A DNA stretch of 64,000 nt, taken from positions 62,001 through 126,000 of the forward strand of contig NZ_JABFMU010000005.1 in the NCBI RefSeq assembly GCF_013359695.1. Direction: 5' to 3'. The notes below the pieces were generated by a model. The model was not told the origin of the DNA, did no database searches, and saw nothing but the letters and a program-made list of their open reading frames with translations. The DNA comes from Pseudomonas sp. C2B4. Lineage in GTDB: Bacteria; Pseudomonadota; Gammaproteobacteria; Pseudomonadales; Pseudomonadaceae. Below, piece after piece: positions 25,135-34,433 of this stretch. Positions within the stretch are counted from its first letter, which is position 1, and each line of letters begins with the position of its first letter. The translations under genes were made by a program, and so were the position numbers.

Positions 25135-25890
25135 TTAGTTGTGCGAGTTGTTCAGAAACTTGCTGAGAAACTGTTTCGTGCGTTCTTCTTTCGGGTTGGC
25201 AAACAGCGCCTTGGCTTCGCCTTGTTCGACGATTACGCCCTTGTCGAAAAACACCACGCGATTAGCCACGTCACGGGCGAAAGCCATTTCGTGGGTCACG
25301 ATAACCATGGTGCGGTTCTCTTCGGCCAGGCCGCGGATGGTTGCCAGCACTTCCCCTACCAACTCGGGGTCGAGCGCCGAGGTCGGTTCGTCGAACAGAA
25401 TCACTTCCGGTTCCATCGCCAACGCGCGGGCAATCGCCACACGCTGTTGCTGGCCGCCCGAGAGGCGACGCGGGTAAGCGTCTTCCTTGCCCGCCAGGCC
25501 TACCTTGGCCAACAGCTTATTAGCCAGGGTAACGGCATCGTCGCGCGGGACCTTCTTTACAACAATCGGGCCTTCGATGACGTTTTCCAGGGCTGTGCGA
25601 TGGGGGAACAGGTTGAAGTTCTGGAACACAAACCCCACGTGCTGGCGCAAACGGCGCACCAGGCTTTGCTGCTGGTTCAGCGGACGGCTGGTATCGATTT
25701 CGATATCGCCGACCTTGATCCGGCCACTGGTGGGTTCTTCCAGGAAATTCAGGCAACGCAGGAACGTGGTCTTGCCCGAGCCGCTGGGCCCGATGATCGC
25801 CACGACCTCACCTTCCTTCACTTGCAGATCGATGCCGTTGAGCACGACTTGACCCTTGAACTGCTTTGTCAGTTTTTCCACGACAATCAT
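25135..25890 (-). CDS. tcyN: L-cystine ABC transporter ATP-binding protein
   Basis: A 251-residue ATPase with Walker [10 protein letters not shown], signature LSGGQQQR, Walker [14 protein letters not shown] and VTHEM. It shows the close sequence style of E. coli YecC/TcyN ([25 protein letters not shown]). It starts four bases after the permease stop. Together with the permease and FliY-like binding protein next to a D-cysteine desulfhydrase, the substrate is confidently cystine and related sulfur amino acids. Confidence 0.9.
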   Translation of the reverse strand: MIVVEKLTKQFKGQVVLNGIDLQVKEGEVVAIIGPSGSGKTTFLRCLNFLEEPTSGRIKVGDIEIDTSRPLNQQQSLVRRLRQHVGFVFQNFNLFPHRTALENVIEGPIVVKKVPRDDAVTLANKLLAKVGLAGKEDAYPRRLSGGQQQRVAIARALAMEPEVILFDEPTSALDPELVGEVLATIRGLAEENRTMVIVTHEMAFARDVANRVVFFDKGVIVEQGEAKALFANPKEERTKQFLSKFLNNSHN

Positions 25891-25894
25891 TGGG

Positions 25895-26560
25895 TCAGGA
25901 CTCCAGATCGTGCCGATTGACCCGGGCTTCCAACTGGTTCTGCAGGTGCGAGAGCACCGTGGCCAGGACCCAGTAGATCAGCGCGGCGGCAAGGTACATG
26001 GTGAAAATTTCGAAGGTGCGTGCGGTGATCAGCTGCGCCTGGCGGAACAGCTCCGGCACCTGGATGGTGGCTGCCAGCGCGGTGTCTTTGACCAGGGAAA
26101 TGAAGCTGTTACCCAGCGGCGGCAGCGCGGTGCGCATCGCTTGCGGCAGGATGGCCCGGCGCAGTGTTTGCGCGCGGGTCATGCCGATACTGGCAGCCGC
26201 TTCCCATTGGCCGCGCTCGATGGAGCTGATCGCGGAGCGCAGGATTTCACAGGCGTAGGCAGCCATGTTCAGCGAGAAGCCGATCAGGGCCGCCGGCAGC
26301 GGATCGAGTTCCAGGCCCAATTGCGGCAAGCCGTAATAGATCACGAACAGTTGCACCAGCAACGGCGTGCCGCGAAAGAACGACACGTAGATGCGGGCGA
26401 TCCAGCTCACCAGCTTGAAACGCGACAGGCGCATCAGCGCCAGGCCGAAACCCATCACCAGGCCGAAGAACATTCCGCCCAGGCTCAAGATCACTGTGTA
26501 ATACGCGCCCTTGAGCAGAAAGGGCGCGGAGTCCAGTGCGAGTTGAAAAGCCTCTTCCAT
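25895..26560 (-). CDS. tcyL: L-cystine ABC transporter permease
   Basis: A 221-residue polar amino-acid permease (YecS/TcyL type) with [20 protein letters not shown] and EAA loop [21 protein letters not shown]. Its start overlaps the stop of the binding-protein gene (TAATG). It acts in the inner membrane as a homodimeric channel, since only one permease gene is present. Confidence 0.9.
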   Translation of the reverse strand: MEEAFQLALDSAPFLLKGAYYTVILSLGGMFFGLVMGFGLALMRLSRFKLVSWIARIYVSFFRGTPLLVQLFVIYYGLPQLGLELDPLPAALIGFSLNMAAYACEILRSAISSIERGQWEAAASIGMTRAQTLRRAILPQAMRTALPPLGNSFISLVKDTALAATIQVPELFRQAQLITARTFEIFTMYLAAALIYWVLATVLSHLQNQLEARVNRHDLES

Positions 26561-27360
26561 TATTGAGTGACGTCAGCGCTGAAGTATTTTTCCGAAAGCT
26601 TTTTCAGCGTACCGTCGGCGCGCAGCTTGTCGATGGCTTTGTTCACGGCGGCCAGCAGCTCAGGCTCGCCTTTGCGCAGGGCGATACCGGCTTCCTGACG
26701 GGAGAACGCATCACCGGCGGCGGTGGTGTCCTTGGCTTTCTTGGCGTATTCCAGCGCGGCCAGGCGGTCGATCAAAATGGCATCGATGCGGCCGACGCGC
26801 AGGTCCTGGAACTTGGTCGGATCATCTTCGTAGGTGCGGATATCAGCCTTCGGCACATTCTCTTTCACCCACTGTTCGTAGTTGGTGCCCAGGCCTACGC
26901 CGACTTTCTTGCCAGACAGGTCCGCGGCGGACTTGATGTTCAGCTCGGCGGCCTTCTTCGTCAGCACCAGCGCCTGAATCCCGGAAACGGTGTATGGCTC
27001 GGAGAAGTCATACTTCTTCTTGCGCTCTTCGGAGATGGTCACCTGGTTGATCACGGCGTCCAGACGCTTGGATTCCAGTGCCGCGAGGATGCCGTCCCAT
27101 TTGGTCGGTTGCAGTTTGACCTTCACGCCCAGCTCTTTGGCCAGGGCTTCGGAGAATTCGACTTCGAAGCCCGACAGCTTGCCGTCGGCATCGACGAAAC
27201 TGAATGGCGGGTAGGTGCCTTCCAGGCCGACGTTGATAACGCCTTTGTCCTTGATTTGTTGCAGCTGCTCACCGGCAACCGCTTGGCCCATCAGGCCAAC
27301 GCTCAGTGCCAGGCCCAGCGAACCCACCAGCAGATTTCGACGTAGTGCGGAAAAATTCAT
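26560..27360 (-). CDS. tcyJ: Cystine-binding periplasmic protein
   Basis: A 266-residue SBP family 3 protein with a Sec signal (LGLALSVGLMGQAVAG) and mature start EQLQQIKDKGVINVGLEGTY. It is FliY/TcyJ-like (FSFVDADGKLSGFEVEFSEALA, KWDGILAALESKRLDAVINQ). It heads tcyJ-tcyL-tcyN. The 200 bases upstream contain AT-rich inverted repeats that could bind a sulfur regulator. Confidence 0.9.
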   Translation of the reverse strand: MNFSALRRNLLVGSLGLALSVGLMGQAVAGEQLQQIKDKGVINVGLEGTYPPFSFVDADGKLSGFEVEFSEALAKELGVKVKLQPTKWDGILAALESKRLDAVINQVTISEERKKKYDFSEPYTVSGIQALVLTKKAAELNIKSAADLSGKKVGVGLGTNYEQWVKENVPKADIRTYEDDPTKFQDLRVGRIDAILIDRLAALEYAKKAKDTTAAGDAFSRQEAGIALRKGEPELLAAVNKAIDKLRADGTLKKLSEKYFSADVTQ

Positions 27361-27506
27361 GACAAGCCCCTGTGTTTTCTTATGGAAGACGCTTCAAAAA
27401 GATTGGCGAAATCGGGAATTGGACGACAGCGCTATCCTGCCTTAAAGCAGCGTATGCGTCTCTCGGGAAATTCGCCTGCAGCATGACTATATGATGGCGT
27501 TTTTAG

Positions 27507-27550
27507 AATAGAAAATAATGATTTTTCTATTACTTATTCCAATATGGAAT
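27507..27550. promoter_or_regulatory. Inverted repeats upstream of tcyJ
   Basis: AATAGAAAA (27507-27515) and TTTTCTATT (27523-27531) are perfect 9-bp arms with a 7-base spacer, followed by ATTCC/GGAAT (27536-27540/27546-27550). The first resembles in layout the 9-bp repeat upstream of tauA, so both may be sites for a sulfur-starvation regulator. Confidence 0.4.
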
Positions 27551-27568
27551 ATTTGTGTTTTCGCCTTA

Positions 27569-27666
27569 AGGAGCGAGCCTGCTCGCGATGGTCGTCAACG
27601 ATATCGCTGGCAACCTGAGACCCCGCGGTGCCCCGTCGCCCATCGCGAGCAGGCTCGCTCCTACAG
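27569..27666. repeat. REP inverted pair
   Basis: GGAGCGAGCCTGCTCGCGAT from 27571 faces CATCGCGAGCAGGCTCGCTC ending at 27660, between tcyJ and dcyD. Confidence 0.85.
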
Positions 27667-27677
27667 GTTTACGGCGA

Positions 27678-28670
27678 TTACAGAAAATCCTTGTAGGCAA
27701 ACAACGCCGGCGCCCCACCGGTGTGCAGGAAGATGATCGGGCCATCATCAAAACGCTGGCGACCAATCCCGTCCAGCAACCCCGCCATCGCCTTGCCGGT
27801 GTAGACCGGGTCAAGCAGCAGGCCCTCCTGGCTCGCCACCAGCTTCACCGCCGCTAGCGTCCCGGCATTTGGTTCGCCATAACGCGGTGCGAAATACTCG
27901 TCCCACAACTCGACCTTGAAACTGGCCGGCAGGTTCACGCCCAGCAACTCGGCGGTACGTTCCGCCAGGCCTTGTACTTTCGGAAACTGATCTTCTTCGC
28001 TGCGCGAAACCGTGACACCGATCACTGGCAGCTCCGGCAGGGCTTCGCTCAAGGCCAGCGCCAGACCGCTGTGGGTCCCGGCGCTGCCCGAGGCCAGGAC
28101 GACGGCGGAAAAATTCAGCCCTGTGTCCTTGATCTGCTCGGCCAGTTCCAGGCCGGCGCGCACGTAACCCAGGGCACCGAGGGCATTGGATCCGCCGATT
28201 GGCACCAGATAGGGTTTCTTGCCATTGCTGCGCAGGCGAGACGCCAGTGCCTGTAATTGTTCGTCGGCATTGTCGAGATTTTCCACCAACTCGACCTTGG
28301 CATCGAACAGGTCCAGCAACAGGCGGTTGCCGTTGCCGACGTAGTTGGGGTCCTCGGTATTGAGGGGGTTTTCCAGCAGGGCGACACAGCCCAGGCCCAG
28401 TTTGGCCGCAATCGCTGCAGTCTGGCGCACATGGTTGGACTGCAGCGCGCCAGCGGTGATCAGGGTGTCGGCACCCTGGGCCAAGGCGTCGGCAGCGAGA
28501 TATTCGAGTTTGCGCAGCTTGTTGCCGCCCATGGCCAGTGGTGTCAGGTCATCGCGTTTGACGTACACATCACGGCCCAGCCAGGTCGACAGGCGTTCGA
28601 GTTTTTCCAGGGCAGTGGGCTGACCAAGCAGGTCGAGACGGTTAAAGCGGGCAAGCTGTTGTTTGATCAT
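27678..28670 (-). CDS. dcyD: D-cysteine desulfhydrase
   Basis: A 330-residue PLP enzyme of the ACC deaminase/D-cysteine desulfhydrase family. Lys51 in [11 protein letters not shown] is the Schiff-base lysine, and [15 protein letters not shown] forms the phosphate-binding loop. It converts D-cysteine to pyruvate, H2S and ammonia. E. coli dcyD likewise sits next to the cystine transporter fliY-yecS-yecC. The ATG at 28670 gives the expected family length; the open frame extends to 28916 but that part overlaps the divergent promoter. It is divergent from the serine acetyltransferase gene. Confidence 0.9.
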   Translation of the reverse strand: MIKQQLARFNRLDLLGQPTALEKLERLSTWLGRDVYVKRDDLTPLAMGGNKLRKLEYLAADALAQGADTLITAGALQSNHVRQTAAIAAKLGLGCVALLENPLNTEDPNYVGNGNRLLLDLFDAKVELVENLDNADEQLQALASRLRSNGKKPYLVPIGGSNALGALGYVRAGLELAEQIKDTGLNFSAVVLASGSAGTHSGLALALSEALPELPVIGVTVSRSEEDQFPKVQGLAERTAELLGVNLPASFKVELWDEYFAPRYGEPNAGTLAAVKLVASQEGLLLDPVYTGKAMAGLLDGIGRQRFDDGPIIFLHTGGAPALFAYKDFL

Positions 28671-28740
28671 GAGTCCGTACTGGCGGTGGAGGATGAAAGG
28701 ACTATAGGCACGCCAAAAAGCCTGGGCAACCGTCAATCGC

Positions 28741-28790
28741 TTATAACCAATGGTACTTATCACAGCACAATTGGTTCTTAATTTCGCTCG
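28741..28790. promoter_or_regulatory. Divergent promoter region dcyD/epsC with inverted repeat
   Basis: AACCAAT (28745-28751) and ATTGGTT (28770-28776) flank an 18-base spacer in the AT-rich centre of the 190-base divergent region. TTATAACC and CTTAT elements fit the loose AT-rich sites of CysB, but the match is not specific. Confidence 0.35.
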
Positions 28791-28860
28791 CGAACCTTGC
28801 CGTAAAGTAATCGCCGTCAGTGCGGCCAGACAGTCCGGTCGCCCGTGAGGAGTTTTTACC

Positions 28861-29787
28861 GTGAGTGAGCGTTCCAGCCATTGGCAATTGCAGACCATCG
28901 TCAGCCAGCTGCGCACCGCACGTGATCAGTGGCGTGCGCAAAACGGCCGCGCCAGCACCGAGCAGGGCGGTCGCGAGTTGCCGTCCCGGGCGGCCATGGC
29001 GGAGATTCTTGAAGCGTTGTGTGGTGCGTTGTTCCCGATGCGCCTGGGGCCGGTGGACCTGCGTGAGGAAAGTGAAGATTTCTACGTCGGCCACACCCTC
29101 GATGTGGCGTTGAATGCACTGCTGGCTCAGGCGCGACTCGAATTGCGCTATGCCGCGCGTCACAGCGCCCAGGCCGAGAACGAGGTCGAGGCCAAGACCA
29201 TCCAGATCATTCAGGACTTTGCCCTCGCTCTGCCGGGATTGCGCAGCCTGCTGGATACCGACGTGCTGGCGGCCTATCACGGTGACCCGGCGGCACGCAG
29301 CGTCGATGAAGTGCTGCTGTGCTACCCGGGCATTCTGGCGGTGATTCACCATCGCCTGGCCCACCATTTGTATCGCGCCGGGCTGCCGTTGCTGGCGCGG
29401 ATCAGCGCGGAAATCGCCCACTCGGCCACCGGCATCGACATCCACCCGGGGGCGCAGATTGGCCGCAGTTTCTTTATCGACCACGGGACCGGCGTGGTGA
29501 TCGGCGAGACGGCGATCATCGGCGAGCGGGTACGGATTTATCAGGCCGTGACCCTGGGCGCCAAGCGTTTCCCGGCGGACGAAGACGGTCAGTTGCAGAA
29601 GGGCCAGCCGCGACATCCGATTGTCGAGGACGACGTGGTGATCTATGCCGGCGCGACCATTCTGGGGCGGATCACCATCGGCAAGGGGTCGACCATTGGC
29701 GGCAACGTCTGGCTGACCCGCAGCGTGCCGGCGGGCAGCAACCTGACCCAGGCGAATTTGCAGCTGGATGATGGGACGCAGAAGTAA
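28861..29787 (+). CDS. epsC: Serine O-acetyltransferase
   Basis: A 308-residue serine acetyltransferase of the longer EpsC type. The N-terminal helical domain is followed by a left-handed beta-helix of hexapeptide repeats ([55 protein letters not shown]). The catalytic His is in FIDHGTG. It makes O-acetylserine, the carbon skeleton for cysteine and the precursor of the CysB inducer. It has a GTG start with GAGGAG upstream. Its position between cystine uptake and taurine genes fits a sulfur-assimilation region. Confidence 0.9.
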   Translation: MSERSSHWQLQTIVSQLRTARDQWRAQNGRASTEQGGRELPSRAAMAEILEALCGALFPMRLGPVDLREESEDFYVGHTLDVALNALLAQARLELRYAARHSAQAENEVEAKTIQIIQDFALALPGLRSLLDTDVLAAYHGDPAARSVDEVLLCYPGILAVIHHRLAHHLYRAGLPLLARISAEIAHSATGIDIHPGAQIGRSFFIDHGTGVVIGETAIIGERVRIYQAVTLGAKRFPADEDGQLQKGQPRHPIVEDDVVIYAGATILGRITIGKGSTIGGNVWLTRSVPAGSNLTQANLQLDDGTQK

Positions 29788-29818
29788 GGTCTCAGATCTT
29801 CGCTGACCGAGCAGGCCT

Positions 29819-29884
29819 CTTCGCGAGCAGGCTCGCTCCCACAGGGAAATGCCTTCCAATTGTGGGAGCGAGCCTGCTCGCGAA
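29819..29884. repeat. REP inverted pair
   Basis: TCGCGAGCAGGCTCGCTCCC at 29821 faces TGTGGGAGCGAGCCTGCTCG from 29861, downstream of epsC. Confidence 0.85.
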
Positions 29885-30027
29885 TGTTTTCAAGCCGTAT
29901 CGAGACAATGGCATTCAGCCCATTCTCCACTGAACGAATCCCCCCAAACCCGCCTCATACCCCTGCTTGAGCTAGTGCTCCAATACGACCGCCCAGCCCT
30001 GCGATTAGTCCTTAGCACCCTATCCAT

Positions 30028-30057
30028 GTTTAACTTGAACGTTCATTCAAGTTAAAC
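30028..30057. promoter_or_regulatory. BetI-like operator upstream of the choline transporter
   Basis: GTTTAACTTGAA (30028-30039) and TTCAAGTTAAAC (30046-30057) are perfect 12-bp arms around CGTTCA. The core TTGAACGTTCATTCAA is close to the known BetI operator of E. coli (TTGAACGTCCAAT). It lies about 90 bases before the betT start, so choline-dependent derepression is likely. Confidence 0.7.
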
Positions 30058-30148
30058 CGGTGGTTCGCCGCCCGCTCACAACAGGAGGCTTGCCTTTGCT
30101 GAGTCCGATTTCTACAGCCACGCTTTACCCCTTCGAGGTGCACGGTTC

Positions 30149-32143
30149 ATGAGTGCATCGTCCCTCCCTTCAAGCGGCCAGGTCCGCATGAATCCGCCAG
30201 TGTTCTGGTTCGCTGCGAGTTTCATTCTGTTGTTCGGCGTGGTGGTCATGGCCATGCCCGAACAGGCCGGTGCCTGGCTGCTGGCGGCGCAAAACTGGGC
30301 GGCCAATACGGTCGGCTGGTACTACATGTTGGCGATGACCCTGTATCTGGTCTTCGTGGTGGTCACCGCGTTATCGGGCTACGGCAAGATCAAACTCGGT
30401 GCCGACCACGACGAGCCCGAATTCAGTTACCTGTCCTGGGCCGGCATGTTGTTCGCCGCCGGGATCAGCATCACGTTGTTCTTCTTCTGCGTGTCCGAAC
30501 CGCTGACCCACATGCTGCAGCCGCCGCAAGGCGAGGCGGGCACGGCGGATGCGGCGCGCCAGGCCATGCAGATCCTGTTTCTGCACTGGGGCCTGCATGG
30601 CTGGGGCGTGTTCGCCTTCGTCGGCATGGCACTGGCCTACTTCGCTTACCGCCACAACTTGCCGCTGGCCCTGCGTTCGGCGCTGTACCCGCTGATCGGC
30701 AAGCGCATCAACGGCCCCATCGGCTACGCGGTGGACGGCTTCGGCATCATCGCCACGGTGTTCGGCCTGGGTGCCGACATGGGCTTTGGCGTGTTGCACC
30801 TCAACTCGGGCCTGGACTACCTGTTCGGCATCGCCCATACCCAGTGGATTCAGGTCGGGCTGATCACGCTGATGATGGGCGCGGCGATCATCGTCGCGGT
30901 ATCCGGCGTCGATAAAGGCGTGCGGGTGATGTCCGATATCAACATGCTGCTGGCCTGTGCGCTGCTGCTGTTCGTGTTGTTTGCCGGCCCCACCCAGCAT
31001 CTGCTCAACACTTTGATCCAGAACCTGGGCGATTACCTCGGCGCCTTGCCGATGAAGAGTTTCGACCTGTACGCCTACGACAAACCCAGCGACTGGCTGG
31101 GCGGCTGGACCGTGTTCTATTGGGCCTGGTGGATTGCATGGGCGCCGTTCGTGGGGCTGTTCATCGCGCGGATTTCCCGTGGCCGGACCATCCGTGAATT
31201 CGTCTTCGGCGTGCTGTTGATTCCCCTCGGTTTCACCCTGGCGTGGATGTCGATTTTCGGCAACAGCGCCATCGACCAGGTGCTCAACCATGGCATGTCC
31301 ACCCTGGGCATGTCGGCCATCGACAATCCGTCGATGACCCTTTACCTGCTGCTGGAAACCTACCCGTGGAGCAAAACCGTCATCGCGGTCACGGTGTTTA
31401 TCAGCTTTGTGTTTTTCGTCACCTCGGCCGATTCCGGCACCGTGGTGCTGTCGACGCTGTCCGCCAAGGGCGGTGGTCCGGATGAAGACGGGCCGAAATG
31501 GCTGCGGGTGTTCTGGGGCGCGATGACCGCGCTGGTGACCAGTGCGCTGCTGTTCTCCGGGAGCATCGATGCGCTGAAGTCGGCGGTGGTGCTGACTTCG
31601 CTGCCGTTCTCGCTGATTTTGCTGACGATGATGTGGGGGCTGCACAAGGCGTTCTATCTGGAGTCGCAAAAGCAGATTGCGCAGATGCATTCCCTGGCAC
31701 CGGTGTCCGGCTCGCGGCGCGGTGGCTGGCGTCAGCGCTTGAGTCAGGCCGTTCATTTCCCGTCGCGGGACGAGGTGTATCGTTTCCTCGATTCAACGGT
31801 GCGGCCGGCGATCGAAGAGGTGTCGGCGGTGTTCATCGAAAAAGGCCTGAGCGTGCTCACGCATCCTGAACCGGTCAATGACAGCGTCAGCCTGGAGATC
31901 GGTCATGGCGATCAGCACCCATTCATCTATCAGGTGCAGATGCGCGGCTATTTCACGCCATCGTTCGCCCGTGGCGGCATGGGCTCCAAGCAGCTCAATA
32001 ACCGCCGCTACCACCGGGCGGAGGTGCATTTGAGCGAGGGCAGTCAGGACTATGACCTGGTGGGTTACAGCAAGGAGCAGGTGATCAACGACATCCTTGA
32101 TCAGTACGAGCGCCACATGCAGTTCTTGCATCTGGTGCGTTGA
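30149..32143 (+). CDS. betT: BCCT-family choline transporter (BetT-like)
   Basis: A 664-residue betaine/carnitine/choline transporter with 12 expected membrane segments. The signature region FYWAWWIAWAPFVGLFIARI is in TM8, HWGLHGWGVFAFVGMALAYF is also family-typical, and the long cytoplasmic C-terminal tail (from about residue 505) is typical of BetT and involved in osmotic control. It should bring in choline as a source of the osmoprotectant betaine. The start ATG at 30149 has GAGGTG upstream. The BetI-like palindrome upstream supports the choline assignment. No betIBA genes are in the window. Confidence 0.88.
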   Translation: MSASSLPSSGQVRMNPPVFWFAASFILLFGVVVMAMPEQAGAWLLAAQNWAANTVGWYYMLAMTLYLVFVVVTALSGYGKIKLGADHDEPEFSYLSWAGMLFAAGISITLFFFCVSEPLTHMLQPPQGEAGTADAARQAMQILFLHWGLHGWGVFAFVGMALAYFAYRHNLPLALRSALYPLIGKRINGPIGYAVDGFGIIATVFGLGADMGFGVLHLNSGLDYLFGIAHTQWIQVGLITLMMGAAIIVAVSGVDKGVRVMSDINMLLACALLLFVLFAGPTQHLLNTLIQNLGDYLGALPMKSFDLYAYDKPSDWLGGWTVFYWAWWIAWAPFVGLFIARISRGRTIREFVFGVLLIPLGFTLAWMSIFGNSAIDQVLNHGMSTLGMSAIDNPSMTLYLLLETYPWSKTVIAVTVFISFVFFVTSADSGTVVLSTLSAKGGGPDEDGPKWLRVFWGAMTALVTSALLFSGSIDALKSAVVLTSLPFSLILLTMMWGLHKAFYLESQKQIAQMHSLAPVSGSRRGGWRQRLSQAVHFPSRDEVYRFLDSTVRPAIEEVSAVFIEKGLSVLTHPEPVNDSVSLEIGHGDQHPFIYQVQMRGYFTPSFARGGMGSKQLNNRRYHRAEVHLSEGSQDYDLVGYSKEQVINDILDQYERHMQFLHLVR

Positions 32144-32152
32144 TCGGGGTCT

Positions 32153-32413
32153 TCAGGTTTCGGTGGTCAGCACCATGAACAACACCAGCGCCGCCACCGG
32201 GACGCCGAACACGGCGCTGCCGACCGCCAGTTCCGTGCTCAATGGTTGGCCGGCGTGCACCATGCCGACCGCGCCGTTGATCAGCGTCAGCGCCAGCCAC
32301 AGCACGATGAAGCTGTAGGCCAGGGTCTGGCGGGTGAAGCCGATCTTCTCGCCGATGTAGAGCATCAGGGCGAGGAGGATCAGGCCGAAGGTGATGATGA
32401 TGGTGGTGTGCAT
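32153..32413 (-). CDS. Small integral membrane protein, function unknown
   Basis: An 86-residue protein with three likely membrane helices (TIIITFGLILLALMLYIG, LAYSFIVLWLALTLINGA, ELAVGSAVFGVPVAALVLFM). It is similar in character to small conserved pseudomonad membrane proteins. The ATG at 32413 is preferred (GGGTGAG upstream); a GTG at 32425 is possible. It is convergent with betT, nine bases apart. No function can be assigned. Confidence 0.65.
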   Translation of the reverse strand: MHTTIIITFGLILLALMLYIGEKIGFTRQTLAYSFIVLWLALTLINGAVGMVHAGQPLSTELAVGSAVFGVPVAALVLFMVLTTET

Positions 32414-32457
32414 CGCTTGTCTCACCCTTTAGATGTGCATTACTCCTGAGACAGCAT

Positions 32458-32523
32458 TCGCGAGCAGGCTCGCTCCCACAGGGATCGCGGTGATCTTGTG
32501 TGGGAGCGAGCCTGCTCGCGAAG
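32458..32523. repeat. REP inverted pair
   Basis: CGAGCAGGCTCGCTCCCACA at 32461 faces TGTGGGAGCGAGCCTGCTCG from 32499, between the small membrane protein and the SDR gene. Confidence 0.85.
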
Positions 32524-32552
32524 GGATCACCTCGGTATCAGCTTGAGCATAG

Positions 32553-33293
32553 TTAAACCAACCCACCATTCACCCGCAAAATCTGCCCATTGACCCACGC
32601 CGATTCCGGCCCGGCCAAAAAGGACACCACGCGGGAAATGTCCTCCGGCTGCCCCAGCCGTTCCAACGGTGCCATTTTGGCGAAACCCTGGATCTGCTCT
32701 TCACTCTTGCCCTGCAAAAACAGCTCGGTCGCCACCGGCCCGGGCGCCACGGCATTCACCGTGATGTTGCGCCCGCGCATCTCCTTGGCGAACACCTGGG
32801 TCAGGGATTCCACCGCCGCCTTGCTGGCGATGTACACCGCATAGCCCGGCAGGTTCAGGCCGACGGTGCTGCTGGAAAAGTTGATGATCCGCCCGCCAGC
32901 GTTCAGGCGCGTTGCAGCTTCACGCAGGGTGTTGAAGGTTCCGCGGGCATGGATGTTGAAGGTCTGCTCGAACAACTCGTCGCTGTGCTGCGCCAACGGC
33001 ATGACCTTGAGAATACCGGCGTTGTTCACCAGCACATCGACCTTGCCCAGTTGCGTTTCCGCCTCGTCGAACATCCGGCGCACGTCGTCGGCATTGGCCA
33101 CGTCGGCCTTGATCGCTATGGCTTGATGGCCGGCCTGACGCAACTCCACCACCCGTTTCGAAGCTTCGCTGGCGCTGTTGGCGTAGTTGATGGCGACGGC
33201 GAAACCTTCGCTGGCCAATTGCTTGGCGATGACCGCGCCAATGCCGCGGGAGGCACCGGTTACGAGGGCTACTTTCGAGTCTTGAGTCGTCAT
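32553..33293 (-). CDS. SDR-family oxidoreductase
   Basis: A 246-residue classical short-chain dehydrogenase: TGASRGIG cofactor motif near residues 14-21, NNAG near 90, and Ser in INFSSST with YAVYIASK for the catalytic Ser-Tyr-Lys. The ending WVNGQILRVNGGLV is typical. Residues after the second beta strand (NYANSASEA) suggest NADP preference. It is divergent from a LysR regulator 115 bases away, which probably controls it. The substrate is unknown; this type is often annotated as a 3-oxoacyl-reductase-like enzyme without evidence. Confidence 0.88.
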   Translation of the reverse strand: MTTQDSKVALVTGASRGIGAVIAKQLASEGFAVAINYANSASEASKRVVELRQAGHQAIAIKADVANADDVRRMFDEAETQLGKVDVLVNNAGILKVMPLAQHSDELFEQTFNIHARGTFNTLREAATRLNAGGRIINFSSSTVGLNLPGYAVYIASKAAVESLTQVFAKEMRGRNITVNAVAPGPVATELFLQGKSEEQIQGFAKMAPLERLGQPEDISRVVSFLAGPESAWVNGQILRVNGGLV

Positions 33294-33408
33294 GGCGGTG
33301 GTTCCTGTCGATGGGGTGTGAAGCCAATTTCACATGTTTACTCAGGCCGATAAATGCACGAGAGTTGCCTTGACTGTTCAATAATCGCCAACAATCAAGG
33401 AGCCCGCC

Positions 33409-34299
33409 GTGGATCAGGTCAAAGCGATGAAAGTGTTCGTCCGGATCTATGAGCGCAGCAGCTTTACCCTGGCTGCGAATGACCTGGATCTGCCGCGTGC
33501 GACGCTGACCCACACCCTGAACCAGTTCGAAGCCTGGCTCGGCACACGGTTGCTGGAGCGCAGCACGCGCAAGGTGCGTCCCACGCTGGATGGCGAAGCG
33601 TATTACCAGCGTTGCGTGCAATTACTGGCAGAACTGGAAGAGGCCGAGCTGGCGTTTCGCAGCGTGGCGCCAAAGGGGCGATTGCGCGTGGATGTGCATG
33701 GCACGCTGGCCAGGCACTTCGTGATCCCGGCCTTGCCGCAATTCATGGCGCGTTACCCGGACATCGAACTGTCCATCAGCGAAGCCGACCGTCTGGTCGA
33801 CCTGATCGCCGAAGGGGTCGACTGCGTGCTGCGCGCCGGTATGCTGAGCGACTCCACCCTGATCGGCAGACAGGTCGCCAGCCTGCGCCAGATCACCTGC
33901 GCCAGCCCTGCTTATCTGCGCAAATACGGCGAACCGAAAAGCCTCGATGACCTGAAAAACCATCGCGCCGTGAACTACGTTTCCCGCACCACTGCCAGGC
34001 AGTTCCCCTTCGAATTCATGGTCGATGGTCAACTCAGGGAAGTGGCCATCGAGGGTGCGGTGTCAGTGTTCGGCGCAGAAATCTACGCCGCTTCGGCCAT
34101 TGCCGGCTTGGGCCTGATCCAATGCCCGCACTACCGCATGGAAACGCAAATCGCCCAAGGGCTGATCAAGGAAGTCCTCGCCGACACCCCACCGCCACCG
34201 ATGCCGGTATCCGTGCTGTATCCGCAAAACAGACACATGTCGCCACGGGTTCGGGTGTTTGTGGATTGGTTGGGGGAGGTGTTTGCTGAAGCAAGGTAA
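33409..34299 (+). CDS. LysR-family transcriptional regulator
   Basis: A 296-residue LysR-type regulator of the CrgA/DmlR subgroup. The N-terminal winged helix begins MDQVKAMKVFVRIYERSSF and contains LPRATLTHTLNQFEAWLGTRLLERSTRKV, and the substrate-binding domain starts near residue 90 (GRLRVDVHGTLARHFVIPAL). GTG start with AAGGAG seven bases upstream. Divergent from the SDR gene, the classic LysR arrangement, so it probably regulates that gene and itself. The effector is unknown. Confidence 0.9.
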   Translation: MDQVKAMKVFVRIYERSSFTLAANDLDLPRATLTHTLNQFEAWLGTRLLERSTRKVRPTLDGEAYYQRCVQLLAELEEAELAFRSVAPKGRLRVDVHGTLARHFVIPALPQFMARYPDIELSISEADRLVDLIAEGVDCVLRAGMLSDSTLIGRQVASLRQITCASPAYLRKYGEPKSLDDLKNHRAVNYVSRTTARQFPFEFMVDGQLREVAIEGAVSVFGAEIYAASAIAGLGLIQCPHYRMETQIAQGLIKEVLADTPPPPMPVSVLYPQNRHMSPRVRVFVDWLGEVFAEAR

Positions 34300-34319
34300 T
34301 AAGCAAAAGATGAAATATA

Positions 34320-34331
34320 TGAAACGTTTCA
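34320..34331. promoter_or_regulatory. Cra/FruR-like palindrome upstream of the aldo/keto reductase
   Basis: TGAAACGTTTCA is a perfect 12-base palindrome, about 100 bases before the gene at 34434. It matches the LacI/GalR-type operator recognised by Cra/FruR (E. coli TGAAWCG-type consensus; P. putida site TTAAACGTTTCA). Confidence 0.55.
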
Positions 34332-34433
34332 GCAATTAGTCGAGTCCATGGTTTTTTGGCGTTTGTCTGGGCGTATGCTGGGCGACTGGCGAAGCAGTCG
34401 AGACCAGATTCAAGACCGACAAGAGAGGATTCG

